Translations under genes and position numbers: made by a program
The notes under the pieces: generated by a model
Told to the model about the DNA's origin: nothing
The model's database searches: none
Seen by the model: the letters and a program-made list of their open reading frames with translations, nothing else
Shown: positions 41,763 to 49,998 of the stretch, piece after piece
Position numbering within the stretch: position 1 is the stretch's first letter
How the letters are laid out: each line of letters opens with the position of its first letter
DNA from: UBA1563 sp041671545
GTDB taxonomy: Bacteria > Bacteroidota > Ignavibacteria > Ignavibacteriales > Ignavibacteriaceae
Reading direction: 5' to 3'
Assembly: GCA_041671545.1 (NCBI GenBank)
Contig: JBAZBI010000009.1
Location: 127,247 to 191,246, forward strand
Length of the DNA: 64,000 nt

Positions 41763-42905
41763 ATGAAATTCAGGGAGTTCGCAAATCAATTCAGTTTACT
41801 AATTGTTTTTCTCACTGTATTTATTTCTATCTCATGTAAAGAATCTTCATCACCTACCGAACCACAAAACAAAATATTAAATGCAGAGACCATTGAAAAG
41901 CTACAAGCTGCAACCGATAAAATAATGATGAACACCCAAGCCCCGGGCCTAATGGCTTATATCGGTGTTGATGGAGAAGGGGAAGGATTAAGTATTACAC
42001 GGGGCGTCTCCAATTTAGCTACCAGTGAACCGATGAATGTTAATAACTATTTTAGAATTGGAAGCATTACAAAAACAATTACTACCGAGGCAGTTCTGAT
42101 ATTGGTTGACGAAGGCAAAATTGATTTGAATAAAACAATCTCTTTTTATTTACCAGAATTAAACATTCCAAGTGGAGATAAAATTACAATTCCGATGCTT
42201 GCAAATATGACCAGCGGTTTGCCCGATTACACTTGGGTGGAAGATTTTCTGCAATCATTAACTAATTCGCATGGACAAAAAGTCTTTACCCCAGAACAAT
42301 TAGTTGCTTCGGCTTTCAAACTTCCTATGCAATCTGAACCGAGTACAAAATTTTTCTATTGCAATACCAACTACATTTTATTGGGATTATTAATTACAAA
42401 AGTGACGGGAAAATCTGTCATGGATGTTTTTAACGAAAAAATATTTCAGCCATTGGGAATGAAAAACACATTTTGGCCGAATACAAGTTACATGCCTTAT
42501 CCATATTCTCACGGCTATTACCTCGTGGACGATAATTCTTTAACAGATGTAACAAATTGGAATCCATCATGGGCAGATGCTGCGGGATGCCTTATCTCCA
42601 ATTTCTCCGACCTGAAAATATGGGCTAAAGAAGTGAATGAAAGAAAACTGCTTTCAGATAAAATGAAGAGTGTAAGATATGCGTGGGTTGATGGCGATTT
42701 TCCTGGAGTTACATCCTCCGGGTTTGGTCTTGAAAAAGCTTGGGATTGGATTGGTCATGTGGGATCTATACCTGGTTATAACAGCCAGTTATTCTATAAT
42801 CCGATTAAGAAAATTACAATTATTATAAATACAAATTCTATGGACGGCTATCCTGCATCTTCAACATTTACGGCAATTGCCAGCATCTTAACTCCGATTA
42901 AATAA
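41763..42905 (+). CDS. Serine hydrolase lipoprotein (beta-lactamase family), copy 1
   Basis: The 380-residue lipoprotein (signal ending ISISC, Cys about residue 25) has a class C beta-lactamase/DD-peptidase fold. Motifs seen: SxxK as GSITKT, YxN as YCNTN, and the third motif as HVG in WIGHVGSIPGYNS. The family includes esterases, DD-carboxypeptidases and D-amino-acid amidases; the substrate is unknown. It is the first of four tandem paralogues. It ends SILTPIK. The lipid anchor places it in the periplasm or outer membrane. Confidence 0.9.
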   Translation: MKFREFANQFSLLIVFLTVFISISCKESSSPTEPQNKILNAETIEKLQAATDKIMMNTQAPGLMAYIGVDGEGEGLSITRGVSNLATSEPMNVNNYFRIGSITKTITTEAVLILVDEGKIDLNKTISFYLPELNIPSGDKITIPMLANMTSGLPDYTWVEDFLQSLTNSHGQKVFTPEQLVASAFKLPMQSEPSTKFFYCNTNYILLGLLITKVTGKSVMDVFNEKIFQPLGMKNTFWPNTSYMPYPYSHGYYLVDDNSLTDVTNWNPSWADAAGCLISNFSDLKIWAKEVNERKLLSDKMKSVRYAWVDGDFPGVTSSGFGLEKAWDWIGHVGSIPGYNSQLFYNPIKKITIIINTNSMDGYPASSTFTAIASILTPIK

Positions 42906-42954
42906 ACTGACCAGCTAACTAAAAGTTTATTCAATATTAAATGAAGGAAATAAA

Positions 42955-44094
42955 ATGAAAATCTGGAAATTCACAAATCAGTTCAGCTTACTAATTGTTT
43001 GTCTCTTTACATTTATTACTATCTCATGTAAAGAAGAAAATTCATCACCTACCGCACCACAAAACAAAATATTAAATGCAGAGACCGTTGAAAAGCTGCA
43101 AGCCGTTGCCGATAAAGTAATGATGGAAAAGGGTATGCCGGGCCTGATTGCATATATAGCCGTAGAAGGCGAGGGAGAACTTTACATTTCCCGCGGCGTC
43201 GGTAATCTGGCTACAAGCGAACCAATGAACATTAACAACTACTTCAGGGTGGCAAGCGTAACAAAAACTTTTACTACCGAAACTGTCCTTATTTTAGCAG
43301 ATGAAGGGAAAATTGATTTAGGTAAAACGATTGGTTTTTATCTGCCCGAATATTCACTGCCGGGAAAAGACACAATTACAATCAGGATGCTGGGCAATAT
43401 GACAAGCGGACTAATTGAGTTCATGAGCGATCCGGTCCTAATTGCAGCATATTATAACAGCCAGGGCACCGCAAAATTTACTCCCGAAGAATTAATTGCA
43501 CCGGTATTAAACTCACAGCTTATGTTTACACCCGGCACTCACTATTTTTACTGCAACACAAATACTGTTTTGCTGGGGATGGTAATCAAGAAAGTAACCG
43601 GGAAAGAGGTAAAAGATGTATTCGCCGAAAAAATTTTCCGGCCTCTGGGGCTAACTCACACATTCTGGCCCGAGACCAATTTTTTACCATCTCCTTATCA
43701 TCATGCTTATACAAATTTATTGGGACCCCCCAATGCTGACGTGACTTATTATGGAAATTCATGGGGCAACTCGGCGGGTATCCTTATCTCTAATCTTGCA
43801 GACTTAAAGATATGGGCTAAAGAATTATCCGAAATGAAATTACTTTCCGCCAGTGCGAAACTTGAACGGTTTAAAATTGGGTCACCCGAAGCCCATTATG
43901 GTTTCGGGCTTGAATTATATGGCAATTTGGTTGGACATGCCGGCGCGATAGTGGGCTATAACAGTATGGTATACAGCGACGGTGTAAGAAAGATTACGAT
44001 TATTACTCACGTAAACACATTTGAAGACAATCCGGCCGGCTTTGCCTTTGTAGAATTCGCAAAGATTCTGGGTTATGATTTATCCGGGTATTGA
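42955..44094 (+). CDS. Serine hydrolase lipoprotein, copy 2 (most diverged)
   Basis: This 379-residue paralogue has its lipobox Cys at ITISC. The catalytic motifs are ASVTKT (SxxK), YCNTN (YxN) and GHAG in place of the third motif. The N-terminal 60 or so residues are close to the other copies. The C-terminal half is clearly diverged, and the protein ends in ILGYDLSGY instead of ILTPxK. The leader AAATGAAGGAAATAAA is shared with copies 3 and 4. About 25 bases after its stop lies a relic of another copy's 3' end, suggesting replacement or recombination. Substrate unknown. Confidence 0.88.
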   Translation: MKIWKFTNQFSLLIVCLFTFITISCKEENSSPTAPQNKILNAETVEKLQAVADKVMMEKGMPGLIAYIAVEGEGELYISRGVGNLATSEPMNINNYFRVASVTKTFTTETVLILADEGKIDLGKTIGFYLPEYSLPGKDTITIRMLGNMTSGLIEFMSDPVLIAAYYNSQGTAKFTPEELIAPVLNSQLMFTPGTHYFYCNTNTVLLGMVIKKVTGKEVKDVFAEKIFRPLGLTHTFWPETNFLPSPYHHAYTNLLGPPNADVTYYGNSWGNSAGILISNLADLKIWAKELSEMKLLSASAKLERFKIGSPEAHYGFGLELYGNLVGHAGAIVGYNSMVYSDGVRKITIITHVNTFEDNPAGFAFVEFAKILGYDLSGY

Positions 44095-44118
44095 AAGAAA
44101 AGACATTATTAATAAGTT

Positions 44119-44145
44119 GTTGACATCTTAACTCCAATTAAATAA
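44119..44145 (+). pseudogene. Relic 3' end of a serine-hydrolase copy
   Basis: This reads VDILTPIK followed by TAA, the same C-terminus as copies 1, 3 and 4 (ILTPIK, VDILTPTK, IDILTPYK), and continues into a similar post-stop sequence (AAATAAAGTGACCGGCT). It has no gene of its own. It marks a deleted or replaced copy. Confidence 0.65.
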
Positions 44146-44192
44146 AGTGACCGGCTTAAAGTCATTAAATATTATTAAATGAAGGAAATAAA

Positions 44193-45314
44193 ATGAAATT
44201 CTGGAAATTTACAACTCAGTTCAGTTTACTAATTGTTTGTATCTTTGCTTTTATCGCTATCTCATGTAAAGAATCTTCAATACCTACCGCATCACCAAAC
44301 AAAATTTTAAATACAGAGACCATCGAAAAGCTGCAAGCAGCTACCGATAAAATAATGATGAACAAACAAACACCCGGCATAATGGCATATATCAGCGTAG
44401 AAGGGGAGGGTGAATTATATCTTTCCCGCGGTGTCTCTAATTTGGTTACAAACGAACCGATGAATGTTAATGCCTATTTTAGAATTGGAAGCATTACAAA
44501 AACATTTACTTCGGAAGCTGTGCTTATATTGGCAGACGAAGGCAGAATTGATCTGGACAAATCAATCTCTTCTTATCTGCCCGATCTAAAAATTCCAAGC
44601 GGTGATAAAATCACTATTCGAATGCTCGGGAATATGACCAGCGGATTGTTCGACTACACAAGTGATATGGTTTTTTGGAATGCTTTAAATAATTCGAATG
44701 GACAGGCAAACTTCACACCGGAACAACTACTAGATATTTCCTTCACTCACCCCATACAGTTTGAACCGGGAACAAAATACAATTATTGCAATACCAATTA
44801 TATTTTGTTGGGATTATTAATTAAAAAAGTAACCGGTAAAGAGGTAATAGATGTTTTTAATGAAAAAATGTTTCTTCCGTTGGGAATGAAAAACACATTA
44901 TGGCCAAATACAACTTACCTGCCTTATCCATATAATCACGGTTATGTCTCTTTAGTGGATGTTACAAACTGGAGTCCGTCAGGTGGAGGCGCTGCGGGTA
45001 TACTTATCTCGAATTTCTCTGACCTGAAAATATGGGCTAAAGAATTGAACGAAAGAAACCTGCTTTCAAATAAAATGAAAACTGAAAGAATTGCGTGGAT
45101 TGCTACTACATTCCCAGGCTTTGACTCGGGGTTTGGTCTCGAAAAGTACCATGATTGGGTGGGTAAGGATGGTTCTATTCCCGGTTATAACGCCGAAGTG
45201 TGGTACTATCCAAGTAAAAAAATTACAATGATTATTAATTCAAACTCATGGGATGGCGATCCTGCAATCACAACATTTTTTTCTTTTGTTGACATCTTAA
45301 CTCCGACTAAATAA
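44193..45314 (+). CDS. Serine hydrolase lipoprotein, copy 3
   Basis: The 373-residue paralogue has a lipobox (IAISC), SxxK as GSITKT, YxN as YCNTN, and the third motif as KDG (WVGKDGSIPGYNAE). It ends VDILTPTK. The upstream AAATGAAGGAAATAAA leader is nearly identical to those of copies 2 and 4. It is close to copies 1 and 4 over its whole length, consistent with recent tandem duplication. It acts in the periplasm or outer membrane; substrate unknown. Confidence 0.9.
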   Translation: MKFWKFTTQFSLLIVCIFAFIAISCKESSIPTASPNKILNTETIEKLQAATDKIMMNKQTPGIMAYISVEGEGELYLSRGVSNLVTNEPMNVNAYFRIGSITKTFTSEAVLILADEGRIDLDKSISSYLPDLKIPSGDKITIRMLGNMTSGLFDYTSDMVFWNALNNSNGQANFTPEQLLDISFTHPIQFEPGTKYNYCNTNYILLGLLIKKVTGKEVIDVFNEKMFLPLGMKNTLWPNTTYLPYPYNHGYVSLVDVTNWSPSGGGAAGILISNFSDLKIWAKELNERNLLSNKMKTERIAWIATTFPGFDSGFGLEKYHDWVGKDGSIPGYNAEVWYYPSKKITMIINSNSWDGDPAITTFFSFVDILTPTK

Positions 45315-45359
45315 ACCGACTTGCTGAAAGTTCAATAAATACTAAATGAAGGAAATAAA

Positions 45360-46499
45360 ATGAACGTCTGGAAATTCACAACTCACTTCAGTTTGCTAAT
45401 TGTTTTTCTCTTTGCTTTTATCGCTATCTCATGTAAAGAATCTTCAATACCTACCGAACCACAAATCAAAATTTTAAATGCAGAGACCATCGAAAAGCTA
45501 CAAGCTGCCGCAGATAAAGTAATGATGGAAAACCAAACACCGGGCATGATGGCTTATATAAGTGTAGATGGTGAGGGTGAAGGGATATACATTACAAGAG
45601 GCGTAAGCAATCTAACTACCAGCGAACCGATGAATATTAATAATTATTTTAGAATAGGGAGTATTACAAAAACCGTTACTACCGAGGCAGTTCTGATATT
45701 GGTTGACGAAGGCAAAATTGATTTGAATAAACCGATCTCTTTTTATTTACCCGAATTAAATATTCCAAGTGGTGATAAAATTACAATTCCGATGCTCGCA
45801 AATATGAGCAGCGGTTTATTCGACTATAGCAGTGATATGAACTTATGGACTCCGTACATAAATTCAAACGGGGAAAAAGTTTTTACACCGGAAGAATTAT
45901 TAGCTCTCTCTTTCAGTCATCCAATGCTTTTTGAACCCGGTACGGAATACAATTACTGTAATGCCAATACTGTTTTATTGGGATTATTAATTAAAAAAGT
46001 AACCGGAAAAGAAGTAAGAGATGTTTTTAATGAAAAAATTTTTCAACCATTAGGAATGAAAAACACATTTTGGCCTAATACACGTTACATGCCTTACCCA
46101 TATAATCACGGTTATACAACTCTTTTGACAGGCTCTTTAATTGAATCAACAAATTGGAACACATCATGGGGAGATGCTGCAGGTATTCTTATTTCCAATA
46201 TCTCCGATATGAAAATATGGACTAAAGAAATGTATGAAAGAAACCTGCTTTCAGATAAAATGAAGAGTGAAAGATTTGCATGGATTGATGATATACCGGG
46301 AATTAAATATTCTGGTTTTGGAGTTGAAAAGGTTTTTGATTGGATTGGAAAGTCAGGTTCTATATTTGGCTATAACAGCGAGGCATGGTACAATCCGATA
46401 AAGAAAATCACAATTATTATAAATACGAATTCGAACGACGGCTTGCCCGCAGACAATGTATTTGCATCATTCATTGACATCTTAACTCCGTATAAATAA
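45360..46499 (+). CDS. Serine hydrolase lipoprotein, copy 4
   Basis: The 379-residue paralogue has a lipobox (IAISC), SxxK as GSITKT, YxN as YCNAN and the third motif as KSG (WIGKSGSIFGYNSE), which is the classic Lys form of the KTG box. It ends IDILTPYK. It is 45 bases after copy 3 with the same leader. The four copies therefore carry HVG, HAG, KDG and KSG at the third motif. A deacylation or substrate-range difference among copies is an inference. Confidence 0.9.
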   Translation: MNVWKFTTHFSLLIVFLFAFIAISCKESSIPTEPQIKILNAETIEKLQAAADKVMMENQTPGMMAYISVDGEGEGIYITRGVSNLTTSEPMNINNYFRIGSITKTVTTEAVLILVDEGKIDLNKPISFYLPELNIPSGDKITIPMLANMSSGLFDYSSDMNLWTPYINSNGEKVFTPEELLALSFSHPMLFEPGTEYNYCNANTVLLGLLIKKVTGKEVRDVFNEKIFQPLGMKNTFWPNTRYMPYPYNHGYTTLLTGSLIESTNWNTSWGDAAGILISNISDMKIWTKEMYERNLLSDKMKSERFAWIDDIPGIKYSGFGVEKVFDWIGKSGSIFGYNSEAWYNPIKKITIIINTNSNDGLPADNVFASFIDILTPYK

Positions 46500-46920
46500 T
46501 CAACCGGATTGAGATTATTTTTCACGGGAAAAAATACCATAATGAAGGCGGCTACATCAGTATGGCTACCCGTAACTTCACTTTATTTTGAATATCGAAT
46601 ATCGGACAAGAAATATTGAGTGATGAAATTTTTGTTTTCGATATTCTACATTCATTATTCATTATTTCTTTTTGGTTCTGGCTTTATTTGTAACAAGAAA
46701 CCGAACTCAAAAGAGAATTCCTTCAGGTTTCAATGTTTTTTACTGTAACGCTTGGTCAACAACCTACATATAAAAAACCGCACAACCATGAATGGATTGT
46801 GCTACACAAAAAGATCCCGATAAATCGGAATAAAAATTACATCATCGTTTACGATGATCTATTTGTACAGCGATACCGTTTACGGTTTCGCTGATTATTT
46901 CTGCTGTGGTCCAAGGCCTC
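46500..46920. other. 420-bp non-coding region with repeats
   Basis: No gene is visible. From 46588 to 46675 there is an AT-rich run of GAATATCGAATATC/CGATATTC/CATTATTCATTATT words that is partly self-complementary. From 46780 to 46893 there is the hairpin array described separately. Confidence 0.6.
46780..46893. repeat. Array of four short hairpins
   Basis: Four different palindromes follow at near-regular spacing (starts 46780, 46814, 46841, 46868). GCACAACCAT/ATGG-A-TTGTGC has one bulge. ATCCCGAT/ATCGGAAT has one mismatch. ATCATCGT/ACGATGAT is perfect. CAGCGATACCGT/ACGGTTTCGCTG has one mismatch. Each has a 2-base loop. No T-tract follows any of them. Confidence 0.8.
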
Positions 46921-47038
46921 TCAATGCTTCCACAACTCCTTATCCAGACTTCTGTATTGTATCGCTTCGCTTACGTGCTGCGGTAAAATATTTTCGGACT
47001 TTTCAAGATCGGCGATGGTGCGGCTTACTTTTAGAATT
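46921..47038 (-). pseudogene. Duplicated 3' end of comM
   Basis: These 118 bases match the 3' end of comM (47881-47998) with about nine mismatches. The match starts exactly at the comM stop codon (TCA on the plus strand) and has the same orientation. It encodes only the last 38 or so codons and has no start. It flanks the PIN/DUF2281 module on the side opposite to intact comM. Confidence 0.85.
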
Positions 47039-47074
47039 TTTATGGTGGGATGGATTGATTTGTTAAGCAGTGTT

Positions 47075-47464
47075 TCAAATAAATGTAACTTTTATTTTAT
47101 CCTTTACTTTATTAAAATCCTTATCCATCGTGATTATTTCCAATCCATGTTCTTCAGCAATTTTAAACTGGTAAACATCATCAAAATCCAATCCCGTATT
47201 CAATTTTGCATTAGCCAAATTTTTATAAATGTCTTTTGATAACGTAATAATTTCAACTTTCGGAACTACATCAACTGAAAACTTTTGAAAAATATTTTCT
47301 TTACCATTTCTAAATAAAATAACTCCAATGGAGTGTAATGAAAAATCCGAAAGATAGAGACTGCCAACATTTGCATCTAAAGTTTGCTTACAAATATCTT
47401 TTTTTTCTTGAGATAGCAGTACCTCTAAAAATATATTAGTATCAACGAGGTACATCATCGCCAT
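47075..47464 (-). CDS. PIN-domain toxin (VapC-like)
   Basis: This 129-residue PIN-domain ribonuclease-type protein has the first acidic site in YLVDTNIFLE, a middle DFSLHS segment, and the C-terminal acidic sites in LDFDDVYQFKIAEEHGLEIITMDKDF. It would cleave RNA when not held by its partner. It overlaps the antitoxin stop by 10 bases, which is typical of toxin-antitoxin operons. ATG at 47464 (MAMMYLVD; a later Met could also serve). Confidence 0.85.
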   Translation of the reverse strand: MAMMYLVDTNIFLEVLLSQEKKDICKQTLDANVGSLYLSDFSLHSIGVILFRNGKENIFQKFSVDVVPKVEIITLSKDIYKNLANAKLNTGLDFDDVYQFKIAEEHGLEIITMDKDFNKVKDKIKVTFI

Positions 47465-47664
47465 TCCATCGCTTTATGCTGCAATTCAACAGAAGTATAT
47501 TTTTCTTTTAAATCGGATAATCCACCCTCCCAATCAAATTTTAATTTTTCCTTCTTTCCACCCTTATACTGTTTCATAATTAAAAAATCAATGTAGTCAA
47601 ACACTTCTTTTTTTAATTCTTCCGATAATTCTTCTAATTTAGTTTGAATCAAATGAGTTTCCAT
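47455..47664 (-). CDS. DUF2281-type antitoxin partner
   Basis: The ATG at 47664 gives 69 residues: METHLIQTKLEELSEELKKE, VFDYIDFLIMKQ, and a tail FDWEGGLSDLKEKYTSVELQHKAMEW. This is the DUF2281 antitoxin pattern, usually paired with PIN toxins. The frame is open further upstream, but that part is not family-like. The acidic/aromatic C-terminal tail probably wraps the toxin. Confidence 0.85.
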   Translation of the reverse strand: METHLIQTKLEELSEELKKEVFDYIDFLIMKQYKGGKKEKLKFDWEGGLSDLKEKYTSVELQHKAMEWR

Positions 47665-47796
47665 CTTATCATCTCCAACTTTCAAAAAGTTTCCTTTTTT
47701 CTTAATAATTACTACAATCGAAATTAGAAAGGTTTTTATAGATAACCAAAACTTTTTTGATCTCAGTCCGCCGCCGGTGGAAATGGTCAACGAATT

Positions 47797-47838
47797 ACGA
47801 TTTTTGATTTGTCTTCAACTTCTTAAATCAAAAATCGT
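47797..47838. repeat. 14-bp perfect inverted repeat upstream of the toxin-antitoxin pair
   Basis: ACGATTTTTGATTT (47797-47810) and AAATCAAAAATCGT (47825-47838) are perfect inverse copies with a 14-base spacer. They lie between the antitoxin promoter region and the comM stop. They could be an operator, a terminator-like hairpin or a repeat-element end. Confidence 0.7.
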
Positions 47839-47880
47839 TAATCCCCGTCTAAGCCGGGCAGGCTTGTTCTTAAATCTTTC

Positions 47881-49419
47881 TCAATGCTTCCACAACTCCC
47901 TATCCAAACTTCTGTACTGTATCGCTTCGCTTACGTGCTGCGGTAAAATGTTTTCAGACTTTTCAAGGTCTGCGATGGTGCGGCTTACTTTTAAAATTCT
48001 ATCGTAAGCGCGGGCGGAGAGTCCAAGTTTTGTCATCGCCATTTTTAGTAACTCGGCGCTTGCGGTATCCAATTGGCAAAACTGCCGCACTTCCTTTGAA
48101 CCCATATCGGCATTGTTATAAATTCCTTTTAATCCCGCAAAGCGTTTTAACTGCACATCGCGCGCGGCAATTACTCTTTCTCTAATTTCCTTAGAAGCTT
48201 CTCCGTTATGCGTAGAAGAAAGCTCGCGGTATTTTACTGCGGGGACTTCGATATGAATATCAATTCTATCCAACAACGGACCGGAAATTTTCGCCATGTA
48301 CTTTTGAATTTGCTGCTGTCCGCAGGTGCATTCTTTATTCGGATCGGTGTAATAGCCGCATGGACACGGGTTCATCGCCGCCGCCAACATAAAATTTGCC
48401 GGAAACTCCAGCGACATTTTAGAACGGCTTACGGTAACTTTAGCGTCTTCCAAAGGTTGGCGCATTACTTCCAAAACATTTTTAGGAAATTCGGGAAGCT
48501 CATCCAAAAATAAAACTCCGTGATGCGCAAAAGAAATTTCTCCCGGACGAGGAAATGAACCGCCGCCAACTAACGCGGCATCGGAAACGGTGTGGTGAGG
48601 CGAGCGGAATGGTCGTTCAGTTATCAGTGCAAATTCTTTATTAAGTATTCCCGCCACCGAATGAATTTTTGTAGTCTCAAGCGCTTCATTAAAAGTAAGC
48701 GGCGGAAGTATCGAGGGAATTCTTTTTGCAAGCATACTTTTGCCCGAACCGGGAGGACCGATCATAATAATATTGTGCGCACCGGCTGCAGCAACTTCCA
48801 ACGCGCGCTTAACATTTTCTTGTCCTTTCACATCGGAAAAATCGAGTTGATAATGATTTACTTTTGAGAAGACTTCTTCTTTGCTTGTGTAAATCGGCTG
48901 AGCATTTGATTCTCCATTCAAGAATTGCACAACATCAAAAAGATTTTCCATTCCATAGACATCAATTCCGCTTACAATTGAAGCCTCCTTAACCGACTCG
49001 CGCGGAAGAATGATCTTTTTCTTCCCTTGCTTTTTCGCTTCAACAGTTATCGGCAGCGCCCCTTTGATCGGACGAAGCGAACCATCAAGCGCAAGTTCAC
49101 CAAGAATAACAGCTTCATCAAGCAGCGCTGGTTCAACTTTTTCTAATGAAGTTAAAATACCGATGGCGATTGGCAGATCGAAAGAACTTCCTTCTTTTTT
49201 AATATCTGCTGGAGCTAAGTTGATGGTAATTTTTTTGATGGGGAATTCGAAACCGGAATTTTTAATCGCCGAGATAACCCGCTCGCGGCTTTCTTTTATT
49301 GCGCTGTCGGGAAGCCCGACAATGATAAATCCCGGAATGCCCCGCTCGCTGTGGGTTTCAACTTCAACTATGTAAGCATCTATTCCAATAGTTGCTGATG
49401 AGAAAACTTTTGAAAGCAT
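47881..49419 (-). CDS. comM: YifB/ComM family Mg-chelatase-like AAA+ ATPase
   Basis: ComM-type helicases help branch migration of incoming DNA in natural transformation. The 512-residue product has the N-terminal Lon-like domain (IVGLPDSAIKESRERVISAI), a ChlI-type AAA+ core with Walker A (MIGPPGSGKSMLAKRIPSILP) and Walker B (VLFLDELPEF), four cysteines (NPCPCGYY, then CTCG) and the C-terminal Mg_chelatase helical domain (LSARAYDRILKVSRTIADLE). The length is normal, so the gene is intact despite the copied 3' end nearby. Nothing else of a competence system is visible. Confidence 0.95.
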   Translation of the reverse strand: MLSKVFSSATIGIDAYIVEVETHSERGIPGFIIVGLPDSAIKESRERVISAIKNSGFEFPIKKITINLAPADIKKEGSSFDLPIAIGILTSLEKVEPALLDEAVILGELALDGSLRPIKGALPITVEAKKQGKKKIILPRESVKEASIVSGIDVYGMENLFDVVQFLNGESNAQPIYTSKEEVFSKVNHYQLDFSDVKGQENVKRALEVAAAGAHNIIMIGPPGSGKSMLAKRIPSILPPLTFNEALETTKIHSVAGILNKEFALITERPFRSPHHTVSDAALVGGGSFPRPGEISFAHHGVLFLDELPEFPKNVLEVMRQPLEDAKVTVSRSKMSLEFPANFMLAAAMNPCPCGYYTDPNKECTCGQQQIQKYMAKISGPLLDRIDIHIEVPAVKYRELSSTHNGEASKEIRERVIAARDVQLKRFAGLKGIYNNADMGSKEVRQFCQLDTASAELLKMAMTKLGLSARAYDRILKVSRTIADLEKSENILPQHVSEAIQYRSLDRELWKH

Positions 49420-49445
49420 TATTTCCCTCTTTCATTTAAAATGAG

Positions 49446-49474
49446 AAAGGTTCACATTTTTTTTGTGAACCTTT
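49446..49474 (-). terminator. Terminator between nuoI and comM
   Basis: AAAGGTTCACA (49446-49456) and TGTGAACCTTT (49464-49474) form a perfect 11-bp stem with a 7-base loop, 15 bases after the nuoI stop. The following T-run is modest, so it may be bidirectional or partial. Confidence 0.65.
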
Positions 49475-49488
49475 TGTTAATCCTCTTA

Positions 49489-49983
49489 CTATTTGAACTG
49501 TCGTACAAAATTTATTCTGTCTTGCAGCCTGCTTACGGGCGTTAGCAGTTTGTCTTTCCCATAAATTGCGTCTGCCCGGTTTGTAAAAGCAAGTTCGTAA
49601 TCCTTGCTCATCAATATTGCTTCTTCGGGACAAACCTCTTCGCAGAATCCACAGAAAATACAACGCAACATATTGATCTCAAATTTCTCAGGATAACGTT
49701 CTTTTTCATTCTCCGTTTCCGCCGCGCGAACTTCAATTGCAAGAGCCGGACACACGCGTGAACAAAGCCCGCAAGCCACGCATCGTTCTTGTCCGTTTTC
49801 TTCCACAGCCAAAACCGGTCTGCCGCGGTAAGATGCCGGCGGATCAAATTTTACTTCGGGATATTGCATCGTGAACTTCGGTTTGAACATATTCTTTAAA
49901 GTCAGTCCTAAACCTTTTGCAATTTCGGTTATGTAAATTCTTTGTCCGAAGGATAAATCTTTTAGTCTATTTTTCTTAGCCAT
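49489..49983 (-). CDS. nuoI: NADH-quinone oxidoreductase subunit I
   Basis: NuoI carries two 4Fe-4S clusters (N6a, N6b) that pass electrons in complex I. The 164-residue product has both ferredoxin motifs: CVACGLCSRVCPALAIEV and CIFCGFCEEVCPEEAILM, eight cysteines in all. An N-terminal amphipathic segment and the FTMQYPEVKFDPPASYRGRP stretch are typical. It follows nuoH by 15 bases and is the last gene of this nuo segment. Confidence 0.97.
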   Translation of the reverse strand: MAKKNRLKDLSFGQRIYITEIAKGLGLTLKNMFKPKFTMQYPEVKFDPPASYRGRPVLAVEENGQERCVACGLCSRVCPALAIEVRAAETENEKERYPEKFEINMLRCIFCGFCEEVCPEEAILMSKDYELAFTNRADAIYGKDKLLTPVSRLQDRINFVRQFK

Positions 49984-49998
49984 TCTTTCTCCGAATCT

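Noticed and set aside
46854..47066. Plus-strand 70-codon frame
   Set aside because: It is the antisense of the duplicated comM 3' end and the hairpin array.
47665..47790. N-terminal extension of the DUF2281 antitoxin
   Set aside because: The added 42 residues are not family-like, and the ATG at 47664 begins the conserved part.
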